From: Panacagrimonas sp.
GTDB lineage: Bacteria > Pseudomonadota > Gammaproteobacteria > Nevskiales > Nevskiaceae
Assembly: GCF_020697055.1 (NCBI RefSeq)
Contig: NZ_JAJFBP010000003.1
Coordinates: 62,001 to 126,000 of the forward strand
DNA length: 64,000 bases
Direction: 5' to 3'
Part shown: positions 55,844-64,000 of the stretch, in pieces
Layout of the letters: each line of letters opens with the position of its first letter
Position numbering within the stretch: the first letter of the stretch is position 1
Notes under the pieces: generated by a model
Seen by the model: the letters and a program-made list of their open reading frames with translations, nothing else
Databases searched by the model: none
What the model was told of the DNA's origin: nothing
Translations under genes and position numbers: made by a program

Positions 55844-56962
55844 ATGTCCGAACGCTGCGATCTGGCCATCCTGATGGAATCCCTCTACACGGGGGGCGTC
55901 GGCAAGATGCGCCTGCACCTGATGAACGAGATCGCCGCGCGCGGTCATCGCGTGGACCTGGTGCTCGCCGACATGAGCAGCCCCTACATGCCGATGGTCC
56001 ATCCCGCGGTGCGCAAGGTGAAGATCGCCAGCGCCGACGGCCTCAAGGGCGTGCCGTCGCTGGCCTGGTACCTGGCGCGCACCCGACCGACCGTGATGCT
56101 CACGCAGCGCGTGCGGCTCAACGTGCTGGCGCTGCGGGCCAGGCGCCTGGCCCGCAGCGACACGCGCATCGTGGTCACCGTCAACGTGAACATGAGCAGC
56201 AAGTTCGATGACCAGTCGCCCGAGAAGCGCGCGCGCCAGATCGGGCACCTGCGGCGCTGGTTCCCGCGCAACGACGGCATCATCTCGGTGTCCAACGGCG
56301 TGGCCGAGGACGCGGCGCAGCTGATCGGCATTCCGGTCGAACGCATCCGCGTCATCCAGAACCCGACGATCACGCCCGACCTGCTGCCGCGCGCCGCCGA
56401 GCCGCTGGACCATCCGTGGTTTGCGCCGGGCCAGCCGCCGGTGATGCTCGGTGTCGGACGCCTGATGCGCGAGAAGGATTTCCCGACGCTGATCCGGGCC
56501 TTCGCGCTCGTGCGTGCCAAGCGACCCTGCCGACTGGTGATCCTCGGTGAGGGGCCGGACCGCCCGTCGCTCGAGGCGCTGGTGGCCGAGCTGGGCTTGG
56601 GCGAAGACGTGGCGCTGCCCGGGTTCGTCACCAATCCCTACGTCTACATGGCCCGCGCCGCGATGTTCGTGCTCTCGTCGACGCGCGAGGGCTCGCCCAA
56701 CGCGCTGACCGAGGCGCTGGCCGTGGGCGTTCCGCTGGTGTCGACCGACTGCCCGAACGGACCGCCGGACGTGCTCGAAGGCGGTCGTCACGGCCTGCTG
56801 GTGCCGATGCGCGATCCGCCGGCGCTGGCCGCGGCGATGGAGCAGACGCTACAGCGGCCGATGGGCGATCGCGACACCCGCATGGCCTCCGCGCGCCGTT
56901 ACACCGTCGAGCGCAGCGCAACGCTGTACCTGCACGCGCTCGGTCTGGGGCCGGGCGAATAG
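55844..56962 (+). CDS. Glycosyltransferase family 4 protein A
   Basis: The 372-residue GT-B enzyme has an N-terminal acceptor half (TGGVGKMRLHLMNEIAARGH) and a C-terminal donor half with GVGRLMREKDFPTLIRAF and the E-x7-E motif in EGSPNALTEALAVG. It retains the anomeric configuration when adding a sugar to a growing glycan. It resembles the gene at 62017. ATG 55844 follows the sulfotransferase by 5 bases, so the cluster is one transcription unit here. Confidence 0.9.
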   Translation: MSERCDLAILMESLYTGGVGKMRLHLMNEIAARGHRVDLVLADMSSPYMPMVHPAVRKVKIASADGLKGVPSLAWYLARTRPTVMLTQRVRLNVLALRARRLARSDTRIVVTVNVNMSSKFDDQSPEKRARQIGHLRRWFPRNDGIISVSNGVAEDAAQLIGIPVERIRVIQNPTITPDLLPRAAEPLDHPWFAPGQPPVMLGVGRLMREKDFPTLIRAFALVRAKRPCRLVILGEGPDRPSLEALVAELGLGEDVALPGFVTNPYVYMARAAMFVLSSTREGSPNALTEALAVGVPLVSTDCPNGPPDVLEGGRHGLLVPMRDPPALAAAMEQTLQRPMGDRDTRMASARRYTVERSATLYLHALGLGPGE

Positions 56963-56964
56963 CC

Positions 56965-57930
56965 ATGGTCGACACGTCGGCAGCGGGCGTACCGCGCATC
57001 TGCGTCCTGATTCCCACCTACAACCGTTCGCGCCTGCTGCTGCGTGCGATGGACAGCGTCGCGGTACAGGACTTCGCGGGCGTGGAGATCGTGGTCGCCG
57101 ACGACGGCTCGACCGACGACACCGCCGACGCGGTGGCGCGCTGGCGCAAGGCGCATCCGACTGTGCCGGTCACGTACGTGTGCCAGGAAAACGCCGGCCA
57201 GCACGCGGCGCACAACCTGGGCGTGCAGCACGCGAGCGCCGAACTGGTGGTGATGCTCGACTCCGACGACCTGATGGCGCCGGATGCGCTGCGCCGCTAC
57301 GTCGAGGCCTGGGACGCCATCCCGGTGCGCCAGCGCGACGCGTTCTGCGGCGTGATCGGACATTGCGCGTGGTACGCCACCGGCAGGAACACCGGCGACG
57401 CCTACCCGCAGCCGGTTTTCGATTCGACCTACAACGAAGTCAAGCAGCGCCACCGGATCCACGGCGACAAGCCGGGCGCGTATCGGCGCGACCTGCTGCT
57501 GCGCCATCCGTATCCGGTTTTCGCGGGAGAACGGCGCTTTCGCATGTCCTGGGCCGCGCAGACGATGGCGCTGACCCATCGCATCCGCTGCATCGACGCG
57601 GTGCTGCACTACGTCGACCAGCAGGCCGACGGCCTGTCCTCCAACACGCTGCGCAAGCGCCTGATGGCGCCGCGCAGCCTGTGGTTCTGCTTCCGCGACG
57701 AGGCCAACGCGTTCACCGTCGGCTACTCGCGCAAGCTGCGCCTGCAGGCGCACGAACGCTACGTGCGCTACGCGCTGCACGTGGGCAAGGGCCTGCCGAC
57801 GCAGTGGGGCGAGATCAAGGACCACGGGCTGCTGCTGCAAGCCTGGCCGTCCGGTTTCATCAAGTGGCTGCGCGACGTGCTGTGGCGGCGCGCCGGCTGG
57901 GTCCAGGTCGCATCGCGCCCAGTATCCTGA
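56965..57930 (+). CDS. Glycosyltransferase family 2 protein
   Basis: The 321-residue GT-A enzyme opens CVLIPTYNRSRLLLRAMDSV, followed by VVADDGSTDDT and the metal-binding region VVMLDSDDLMAPDA. There is no membrane segment. It likely adds an inverted-linkage sugar to a lipid-linked oligosaccharide. It starts 2 bases after the GT4 stop and ends 6 bases before the next sulfotransferase. Confidence 0.9.
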   Translation: MVDTSAAGVPRICVLIPTYNRSRLLLRAMDSVAVQDFAGVEIVVADDGSTDDTADAVARWRKAHPTVPVTYVCQENAGQHAAHNLGVQHASAELVVMLDSDDLMAPDALRRYVEAWDAIPVRQRDAFCGVIGHCAWYATGRNTGDAYPQPVFDSTYNEVKQRHRIHGDKPGAYRRDLLLRHPYPVFAGERRFRMSWAAQTMALTHRIRCIDAVLHYVDQQADGLSSNTLRKRLMAPRSLWFCFRDEANAFTVGYSRKLRLQAHERYVRYALHVGKGLPTQWGEIKDHGLLLQAWPSGFIKWLRDVLWRRAGWVQVASRPVS

Positions 57931-57936
57931 GCCGCC

Positions 57937-58599
57937 ATGATCCTGTCCAACCGTTTCAACTTCCTGTACGTCCACATCGCCAAGACCGGCGGGACCAGTG
58001 TCCGCGCGGCCCTGACGTCGCTGCGCTGGCGCGATCCGTACTACCTGGCCCAATGGACGTGTTCGCGCCTGTCGAGCCTGACCGGGCACCGCATCGCGTC
58101 CAAGCTGCCGCGGCATTCGAAGATCATCTGCGCGCAGGAGATGCTGCCGCACGAATTCTTCCGGGCGCTCTACAAGTTCGCGTTCGTGCGCAATCCCTGG
58201 GACCTGCAGGTGTCGAGCTACCACCACCTCAAGCGCGAGCGCCCGTTCCTGCTCGAAGGCCGCGAGAGCTTCGAGGCCTTCACGCGCTGGAAGCTCGATC
58301 CGGCGCGGCCCTACCAGTACCACCTGGACACGGCGATCACGCCGATGACGGATTACCTGGTCGATCTGCACGGCAACCTGCTGACCGACTACATCGGACG
58401 CTACGAGCGCCTGCAGGACGACTGGGCGCACATCTGCAAGCATCTGCAGATTCCGCACAAGGAGCTGCCGCACGAGCGCAAGGCCACCGATCGCAAGAAG
58501 GACTACCGCAGCTACTACACCGCGGATCTCGCGCAGCTCGTCGGCGACTACTTCAAGCGCGACGTCGAGCTGCTCGGTTACCGGTTCGATCCGGAGTAA
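57937..58599 (+). CDS. Sulfotransferase family 2 protein 4
   Basis: The 220-residue protein belongs to the Sulfotransfer_2 type rather than to that of genes 2 and 3. It has the PAPS loop YVHIAKTGGTSVR (about residue 11-23) and FVRNPWDLQVSSYHH. Family members sulfate carbohydrates. Its stop TAA is directly followed by the TA of MITE copy 2. The GGAG just before this stop was originally the ribosome-binding site of asnB. Confidence 0.9.
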   Translation: MILSNRFNFLYVHIAKTGGTSVRAALTSLRWRDPYYLAQWTCSRLSSLTGHRIASKLPRHSKIICAQEMLPHEFFRALYKFAFVRNPWDLQVSSYHHLKRERPFLLEGRESFEAFTRWKLDPARPYQYHLDTAITPMTDYLVDLHGNLLTDYIGRYERLQDDWAHICKHLQIPHKELPHERKATDRKKDYRSYYTADLAQLVGDYFKRDVELLGYRFDPE

Positions 58600-58601
58600 T
58601 A

Positions 58602-58867
58602 GGGCCTGCTCACGATACTTTGGTCGCTGTGACGGAGGTCGTTTCGATGCAGCGCAAGCAACGAGTAACGATGTGTATTCCGAATACATGAGGAACGAGA
58701 GACGCCGCGAGGTATCGAAACGGCCCCGCCCCTTCGGGGTGCCCCCGGATTTTCGGCCAGGCTGCGTTGCGCCTCGCTCCCGCATTCCGAATACGCTTCG
58801 CTCGTTGCGCCTTGCCTGGCCGAAAATCCGGGGGCGCTACAGCGACCAAAGTATCGTGAGCAGGCCC
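58602..58867. mobile_element. Transposase-less TA-flanked element (MITE copy 2)
   Basis: This 266-bp element has TA on both sides (58600-58601, 58868-58869) and 29-base perfect terminal inverted repeats beginning GGGCCTGCTCACGATACTTT. It has the same layout as copy 1: a left hairpin (58640-58648 with 58714-58722) whose loop contains ATACATGAGGAACGAG, and a perfect 22-bp right hairpin (58741-58762 with 58814-58835). Stem sequences differ from copy 1 but pair within the copy. It ends 5 bases before the asnB ATG. Confidence 0.85.
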
Positions 58868-58872
58868 TAACC

Positions 58873-60699
58873 ATGTGCGGCATCGCCGGCATGGTGGTGC
58901 GCTCGGGCGCGGCTGACGAGTCGGTGTTGTCGCGGATGGCCGGCACGCTGACCCACCGCGGGCCCGAGGATCAGGGTCTGTACGTCTCGCAGTCCTTCGG
59001 CATCGCGCACACGCGCCTGGCGATCATCGACCTGGCCGGCGGGCACCAGCCGATCTTCGACGCCGGTCGCCGCCACGCGCTGGTGTGCAACGGCGAGATC
59101 TACAACTACGTGGAGCTGCGCGCCGAGCTCGAGGCGCTCGGCGCGCGGCCGCTGAGCCATTCCGACAGCGAGGTCGCGCTGCACGGCTGGGCGCAATGGG
59201 GTCCGAAGGTGTTGACGCGCCTGCACGGCATGTATGCGTTCGCGCTGTTCGATCACCTGCACCGCGAGCTGTGGCTGGTGCGCGATCGGCTCGGCATCAA
59301 GCCGCTGTACTACGCGCAGCTGCCGGACCGGCTGCTGTTCGCCTCCGAGATCAAGGCGCTGCTCGCGGCGCTGCCGTCGACGCCGGCGGTGGATCCTGCG
59401 GCGCTGGCGCAGTACTTCCAGAACCAGGCTTCGAGCGGCCGCGACACCATCTTTCGCGGCATCCAGCGCGTGCTTCCGGGCGAGGCGCTGCGCATCGACG
59501 CCGAGCTGCATGTTGAGCACGTGCGCTACTGGCGCGCCACCGACGTCGTGCGCCGCGACGACGGCTTCACCCAACAGGAGGCCGTGGCCGAATGGGAGCC
59601 GCTGTTCGCCCAGGTGATGCGGGAGCACATGCGCGCCGACGTGCCGTACGGGGTGTTTCTCTCCGGTGGCGTGGATTCGGCGGTGCTGCTGGCGCAGCTC
59701 AAACGACTGCATTCGCGCCCGATCCGCACGTTCTCGATCGGCTGGGCGGACGGGGACAAGATGGACGAGCTCGACGATGCGCAGCGCATCGCCCAGCTGC
59801 TCGGATCCGATCACGAGCCGATCCGCCTGTCCTCGCAGCAGGTGTTCCGGCGCCTGCCGCGATGCGTGTGGGCGGCCGACGATCTGATGCGCGACTACGC
59901 CTGCCTGCCGACGCTGGCGCTCGCCGAGGCGGCCGCGCGAGAACTGAAGGTCGTGTTCAGCGGCGAGGGTGGCGACGAGGCCTTCGCCGGCTACGGCCGC
60001 TATCGCCCCACCTGGGCCGAGCGCACGTTCAAGTCGATGCGCTACCCGGGCAGCGGCGGATTCCGCGCGCGCGGTGAACTCGATGCGGGCTGGGCCCGGC
60101 GCCTGTTCCAGCCGGTGCTGCGCGATGCGCTCGAACAGCATCGCGCGCCCTTCGTCGCGGCCTGGTCCGAGACGCCGGGTCACTGGACCGATCTGCAGCG
60201 GCGGCAATACGTCGATCTGTCGACGAATCTCCCCGACGACCTGCTGGTGAAAGCCGATCGCATGCTGATGGCCTTCAGCGTCGAAGGCCGCGTCCCGTTC
60301 CTGGATCACCGCGTCGTCGAGTTCGGCCTGTCGCTGCCCGATGCGCTGAAGGTGCGCAAGGACTCGGGCAAGGTCTTTCTCAAGCGCTGGGCCGAAAGCT
60401 TCCTGCCGGCCGATCACCTGTGGCGTCCCAAGTCGGGTTTCTACGTGCCGGTGCGCCGCTGGCTGCGCGGGGACTTCCTGTCGGCGCTCGCGACGAAGCT
60501 GCCGGCCAATCCGGCGATCCGCGAGTGGTGCCGCGCCGATGCGGTGCAGGCGCTGCTCGCGCGCCAGGCGGCAAAGCACGACGTCACCCGCGAGGTGTGG
60601 AGCCTGCTGCAGTTCGCGATCTGGCACCGCTTGTTCGTCGAGCGTCGCGGGGCGCGGCAGGCGCCGGGTGCCGAAGAGGACCCGCTCGCGTGGATCTGA
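58873..60699 (+). CDS. asnB: Asparagine synthase-type glutamine amidotransferase
   Basis: The 608-residue protein has an N-terminal Ntn glutaminase domain with Cys2 as nucleophile (MCGIAGMVV) and HRGPEDQG. The synthase domain has the PP-loop GVFLSGGVDSAVLL and FSGEGGDEAFAGYGRY. Such enzymes in glycan clusters often amidate uronic acids or other acidic sugars rather than aspartate; context favours this. MITE copy 2 separates its ATG from the original GGAG site. A repeat element follows the stop. Confidence 0.92.
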   Translation: MCGIAGMVVRSGAADESVLSRMAGTLTHRGPEDQGLYVSQSFGIAHTRLAIIDLAGGHQPIFDAGRRHALVCNGEIYNYVELRAELEALGARPLSHSDSEVALHGWAQWGPKVLTRLHGMYAFALFDHLHRELWLVRDRLGIKPLYYAQLPDRLLFASEIKALLAALPSTPAVDPAALAQYFQNQASSGRDTIFRGIQRVLPGEALRIDAELHVEHVRYWRATDVVRRDDGFTQQEAVAEWEPLFAQVMREHMRADVPYGVFLSGGVDSAVLLAQLKRLHSRPIRTFSIGWADGDKMDELDDAQRIAQLLGSDHEPIRLSSQQVFRRLPRCVWAADDLMRDYACLPTLALAEAAARELKVVFSGEGGDEAFAGYGRYRPTWAERTFKSMRYPGSGGFRARGELDAGWARRLFQPVLRDALEQHRAPFVAAWSETPGHWTDLQRRQYVDLSTNLPDDLLVKADRMLMAFSVEGRVPFLDHRVVEFGLSLPDALKVRKDSGKVFLKRWAESFLPADHLWRPKSGFYVPVRRWLRGDFLSALATKLPANPAIREWCRADAVQALLARQAAKHDVTREVWSLLQFAIWHRLFVERRGARQAPGAEEDPLAWI

Positions 60700-60731
60700 T
60701 CTCGGGCGAGGCGTCTCGGGCGAGTTCGAAA

Positions 60732-60847
60732 GCTGAAAGAATCACGCAAAGGCGCAAAGTCGCGAAGAACGCAAAGAAAGCCATTGATTTTTCCTTTGCG
60801 TCCTCTGCGTCCTCTGCGTCTCTGCGCCTTTGCGTGATTCTTTCAGC
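60732..60847. repeat. CGCAAAGG-type inverted tandem-repeat element (locus E)
   Basis: The 184-base gap between asnB and the next glycosyltransferase holds an inverted repeat. GCTGAAAGAATCACGCAAAG at 60732-60751 pairs with CTTTGCGTGATTCTTTCAGC at 60828-60847. Inside each arm are 7- to 9-base tandem units (GCGCAAAG, GACGCAGAG); the right arm has more units than the left. It resembles the other short-period elements in design but not in sequence. Confidence 0.8.
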
Positions 60848-60883
60848 CGTAAATCCTGATCAGAAAATCTGCGCCCCCCTTCG

Positions 60884-62020
60884 ATGAGCGCCCCTCGCAT
60901 CGCGTTCTTCCTCGCCACCTCCGGCCACAGCGGCGTCGATCGGCTGATGCGAAATCTGATCCCGGCGGTGGCGCGGCGCGGCTACGCGGTGGACCAGCTC
61001 AAGGTGCGCGCGCACGGTCCCGACCTGGGCGACGCACCCGGCGTGCGCGTGGTGGACCTGGGCAGCTCGCACGTCTGGTCGAGCCTGCCGGCGCTGACGC
61101 GCTATCTGCGGCGCGAACGACCGCGCGTGATGCTCTCGGACAAGGACAAGGTGAATCGCTGCGGCGTGGTGGCGCGGGCGCTGGCCGGTGCGTCGGGCAG
61201 CACGCGGCTGGTGCTGCGCTCGGGCACGACGATCTCGGTGGACCTGGCGCATCGCGGCCCGGTCGATCGCTGGATCCAGCGCAGTTCGATGCGATGGCTG
61301 TATCGCCGTGCGCACGCGGTGGTGGTGCCGAGCGATGCGGCCGCGCGCGACCTGGTGACCTATGCCGGACTGCCCGCGCCGCTGGTGCGCGCCGTGCCCA
61401 GCCCCGTGCTGCCCGCGACGCTGCTCGATCAGCCGCCGCTGGCGCCGCCGGCGCATCCGGCGTTCGAACCGGGCGCGCCGCCGGTGATCCTGGGCGTGGG
61501 CGAGCTGTCGCCGCGCAAGGACTTCGCGACGCTGGTGCGTGCGTTCGCCGCGCTGCGCGCACAGGGCCGCGACTGCCGGCTCGTGATCCTGGGCCGCGGC
61601 GGCCAGCACGATCCGCTGCTGGCGCTGGCAGCGGAGCTCGGCGTGGCCGAACACGTCGCACTGCCGGGCTTCAGCAACGAGGTGTTCGCGTACATGACGC
61701 ACGCCGCGGCGTTCGCGCTGTGCTCGCGCTGGGAGGGCATGCCGGTGGTGTTGATCGAGGCGCTGGGTTGCGGCACGCCGGTGGTCGCCACGGACTGTCC
61801 CGGCGGTTCGCGCGAACTGCTGCAGGACGGAGCGATCGGACAGCTCGTGCCGATCGGTGACGTCGAGGCGCTGACCGCGGCGCTCGCGCGCATGTTGTCC
61901 GAGCCCAAGCAGGCCGCGCGCAACCGCGCCGCGGCGCGCGCCTACGAGATCGAACATGCGACCAGCGCCTATCTTGCAGCAATGGGCCTGCCGCCGAACG
62001 CGGACGAGGTGATCGCATGA
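60884..62020 (+). CDS. Glycosyltransferase family 4 protein B
   Basis: The 378-residue GT-B enzyme has an acceptor half starting FLATSGHSGVDRLMRNLIPAVARRG and a donor half with GVGELSPRKDFATLVRAF and EGMPVVLIEALGCG (E-x7-E). No membrane helix is seen. It adds a sugar in the glycan pathway, donor unknown. The stop overlaps the next GT4 gene (ATGA). Confidence 0.9.
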   Translation: MSAPRIAFFLATSGHSGVDRLMRNLIPAVARRGYAVDQLKVRAHGPDLGDAPGVRVVDLGSSHVWSSLPALTRYLRRERPRVMLSDKDKVNRCGVVARALAGASGSTRLVLRSGTTISVDLAHRGPVDRWIQRSSMRWLYRRAHAVVVPSDAAARDLVTYAGLPAPLVRAVPSPVLPATLLDQPPLAPPAHPAFEPGAPPVILGVGELSPRKDFATLVRAFAALRAQGRDCRLVILGRGGQHDPLLALAAELGVAEHVALPGFSNEVFAYMTHAAAFALCSRWEGMPVVLIEALGCGTPVVATDCPGGSRELLQDGAIGQLVPIGDVEALTAALARMLSEPKQAARNRAAARAYEIEHATSAYLAAMGLPPNADEVIA

Positions 62021-63129
62021 GCGGGCGCAGGCGCCTGGCCGTCTTCATCTCGTTCTCGGGCGACGGCGGGGTCGAACGCATGATCACCAACCTGTGCGCC
62101 GAGTTCGCCGAGCACGTCCACGTGGACCTGCTGGCGCTCAAGCTGGGCGGTGGCCACGCCAGCCGCATCGCCGACACCGTCAACGTCGTCGAGCTGCGCG
62201 CGCAGCACGCCTGGACCGCGGTCGGCGAGGTCACGCGCTATCTCGAACAGATGCGCCCGGATGCGATGCTGGTGGCCAAGGATCGGGCGGGGCGCGCCGC
62301 GATCCGCGCGACCGCCCGCGCGCGCAGCAGCGCGCCGGTGTTCATCCGGCTCGGCACCAACCTGTCGGCGGCGCTCGAGCGCAAGGATCGTTTCAGCCGC
62401 TGGCTGCGCGTCTGGCCGATGCGTCGCGTCTACCCGCATTCGGCGGGCGTGATCGCGGTTTCCGAAGGCGTACGCCAGGACACGATGCTCGTCACCGGCC
62501 TGCCGCCGGAGCGCGTGCACGTGATCCGCAACCCCGTGATCACGTCGCGCATCGATGCGCAGGCCGCCGAGCCGGTGCCGCATCCATGGCTCGCCGACAA
62601 GACGCTGCCGGTAATCATGGGCATGGGTCGCCTCACCGCGCAGAAGGATTTCCCGACGCTGCTGCGCGCCTTCGCGCGCATCCAGTCGCAATGCCCGTCG
62701 CGGCTGGTGCTGCTGGGCGAAGGCCCCAAGCCCGGCGATCGCGAACGCCACGAGCAGATCGCGCGCGACCTGGGCGTGGCCGATCGCGTGCTGTTGCCGG
62801 GTTTCCAGAAGAATCCGTACGCGTGGCTGTCGCGCGCCGACCTGTTCGTGCTGTCCTCGGCCTGGGAGGGTTCGCCCAACGCGCTGACCGAAGCGCTGGC
62901 GCTGGGCATCCCGAGCGTGTCGACCGATTGCCCGAGCGGACCGCAGGAGATTCTCGACGGCGGACGCTACGGACCACTGGTGGGAGTGGGCGATGACGAG
63001 GCGATGGCAGGCGCGATGCTTGCGACGATCAACGCGCCGCTGTCGGCGGATCGCCTGCGCGAGGCCGTCGCGGAGTATCGTGCCGACCTCAGCGCCCGCC
63101 GCTACCTGCAGCTGATGCGCCTGATCTGA
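62017..63129 (+). CDS. Glycosyltransferase family 4 protein C
   Basis: The 370-residue GT-B enzyme is a close relative of the gene at 55844. It has FSGDGGVERMITNLCAEFAE, GMGRLTAQKDFPTLLRAF and EGSPNALTEALALGIP, followed by STDCPSGPQEIL. Genes A and C share VSTDCP-GP and GGR near the C-terminus, pointing to a duplication within the cluster. It overlaps gene B by ATGA and is 38 bases from the last gene. Confidence 0.9.
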   Translation: MSGRRRLAVFISFSGDGGVERMITNLCAEFAEHVHVDLLALKLGGGHASRIADTVNVVELRAQHAWTAVGEVTRYLEQMRPDAMLVAKDRAGRAAIRATARARSSAPVFIRLGTNLSAALERKDRFSRWLRVWPMRRVYPHSAGVIAVSEGVRQDTMLVTGLPPERVHVIRNPVITSRIDAQAAEPVPHPWLADKTLPVIMGMGRLTAQKDFPTLLRAFARIQSQCPSRLVLLGEGPKPGDRERHEQIARDLGVADRVLLPGFQKNPYAWLSRADLFVLSSAWEGSPNALTEALALGIPSVSTDCPSGPQEILDGGRYGPLVGVGDDEAMAGAMLATINAPLSADRLREAVAEYRADLSARRYLQLMRLI

Positions 63130-63167
63130 ACGCCGACCCATAAGAAGAGCCCAATTCCGGAGATCCG

Positions 63168-64000
63168 ATGCCCGAGAGCATCCGCAGCCTGCAGGTCATC
63201 GCCAGCCCGCGCATGGGCGGGGCCGAGACGACGTATCTGCGGCTGGCGCGTGCGCTCGACTCGAACGGCCATCCGGTGCTGGCCGGCGTGCGCCGCGGCT
63301 CGGAGATCCATCGTCACCTCGAGGATCGCCTGCCGTCGGAGACCTTTCCGATGCGCAACTACGTCGACCTGGGCTCGATGGTGCAGATCCGTCACGCGGC
63401 CGAGCGCCACGGCGCCGACATCGTGCAGTCCTGGGCGTCGCGTGCGACGTGGCTGACGCGGGCGCCGGACAATGCGGTGCACGTCGCGCGCCTGGGCGGC
63501 TATTACAAGCTGCGCTATTTCCGCCACGCCGATGCCTGGATCGTGAACACGCGGCGCATGCGCGAATGGATGGTGGCCAAGGGATTCCCGCCCGATCGCG
63601 TGGAATGGATCAACAACTTCGTTCCGCCGGTGGCGCCCGGAACGGCGCCCGCCATCAGCCGTGAACTGCTTGGCGTTCCGGCCGAAGCGCTGGTGGTGGT
63701 CGCGCTCGGCCGTTTCGTCGAGAAGAAGGGCTTCCAGGACCTGATCGCGGCGTTCGCGCGCCTGCCCGAGCGCATCGGCGATCGTCCGCTGCACCTGGTC
63801 CTGATCGGCGACGGCGAGATGCTCGAGACGCTGCGCTCGATGGCGGCACCGCAGGTCGGTCGCGTGCACTTCACCGGCTGGCTCGACCAGCCGCTGCCGC
63901 TGCTGGCCTCGGCGGACGTGTTCGTCTGCCCTTCGCGGATCGAGCCGCTGGGCAACGTCGTGCTCGAGGCCTGGAGCCAGGGCCTGGCGGTGGTGTGCAC
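63168..64000 (+). CDS. Glycosyltransferase family 4 protein D (cut by window end)
   Basis: The frame opens at ATG 63168 with GGAG 5 bases upstream and runs off the window after 277 codons. It reads MPESIRSLQVIASPRMGGAE, with a GT4 donor half ALGRFVEKKGFQDLIAAF and the E-x7-E motif in EPLGNVVLEAWSQG. The pattern is closer to WaaG/lipopolysaccharide-core transferases than genes A-C are. The C-terminal about 60-80 residues are missing only because of the window edge. Confidence 0.88.
   Translation, partial: MPESIRSLQVIASPRMGGAETTYLRLARALDSNGHPVLAGVRRGSEIHRHLEDRLPSETFPMRNYVDLGSMVQIRHAAERHGADIVQSWASRATWLTRAPDNAVHVARLGGYYKLRYFRHADAWIVNTRRMREWMVAKGFPPDRVEWINNFVPPVAPGTAPAISRELLGVPAEALVVVALGRFVEKKGFQDLIAAFARLPERIGDRPLHLVLIGDGEMLETLRSMAAPQVGRVHFTGWLDQPLPLLASADVFVCPSRIEPLGNVVLEAWSQGLAVVC

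Noticed and set aside
53185..63167. Phage or integrative element carrying the glycan cluster
   Set aside because: No integrase, tRNA attachment site or plasmid genes are seen, and base composition looks like the neighbouring genes; only the two MITEs are clearly mobile.

Overview
The window is 64 kb of GC-rich chromosome from a gammaproteobacterium, most likely of the order Lysobacterales (Xanthomonadales). The evidence is gene order: yajC-secD-secF; lgt/ndk/rlmN-pilF-rodZ-ispG-hisS-yfgM-bamB-der; lolB-ispE-tRNA-Gln-prs; hemA-prfA-prmC; and purH-fis-prmA. Genus cannot be fixed by reading alone. The coding strand switches often, gene spacing is tight, and many stops overlap starts (ATGA, TGATG).

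Layout. 0-11 kb: the end of a Gly/Ala-rich protein, a glutathione peroxidase, a lipoprotein, a DmdC-type acyl-CoA dehydrogenase, RlmKL, the YajC-SecD-SecF accessory translocase, outer-membrane phospholipase A, and an orphan AbiEi-like antitoxin coupled to it. 11-19 kb: a KefB/C-type antiporter with an RCK domain, two tandem membrane-anchored class III nucleotide cyclases, a FadL-like porin, RlmI and Lgt. 19-28 kb: the conserved ndk-to-der housekeeping block. 28-33 kb: a divergent nitric-oxide module (NnrS, quinol-type NorB, SirB2). 33-41.6 kb: prs, tRNA-Gln, ispE, lolB and a TPR protein on the minus strand, facing hemA-prfA-prmC, an E1-like adenylyltransferase and a degenerate JAMM protein. 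41.6-53 kb: purH-fis-prmA, a MATE exporter, a REC-EAL protein with a damaged EAL site, a 1-Cys peroxiredoxin, a lysine hexapeptide-repeat protein coupled to a SET-domain methyltransferase, a third cyclase, ilvD and a phosphopantetheinyl transferase. 53-64 kb: an accessory cell-surface glycan cluster with four sulfotransferases, one GT2, four GT4 glycosyltransferases (the last cut by the window end) and an AsnB-type amidotransferase.

Most of the novelty lies outside the housekeeping genes. (1) The GTGA-overlapping repeat-protein/SET-methyltransferase pair looks like a dedicated substrate-enzyme module. (2) Two TA-flanked, transposase-less elements in the glycan cluster keep three nested hairpins whose stems differ between copies but still pair. 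The empty sites can be reconstructed exactly: one insertion rewrote a C-terminus, the other removed a ribosome-binding site. (3) Three families of short-period tandem repeats, mostly folded as inverted arms, fill five intergenic gaps, several abutting start codons. (4) Several domain relics keep conserved context but have lost key residues (JAMM, EAL, cyclase substrate residue), and an AbiEi antitoxin lacks its toxin.

All calls are from reading the sequence and knowledge of families; no searches were run.
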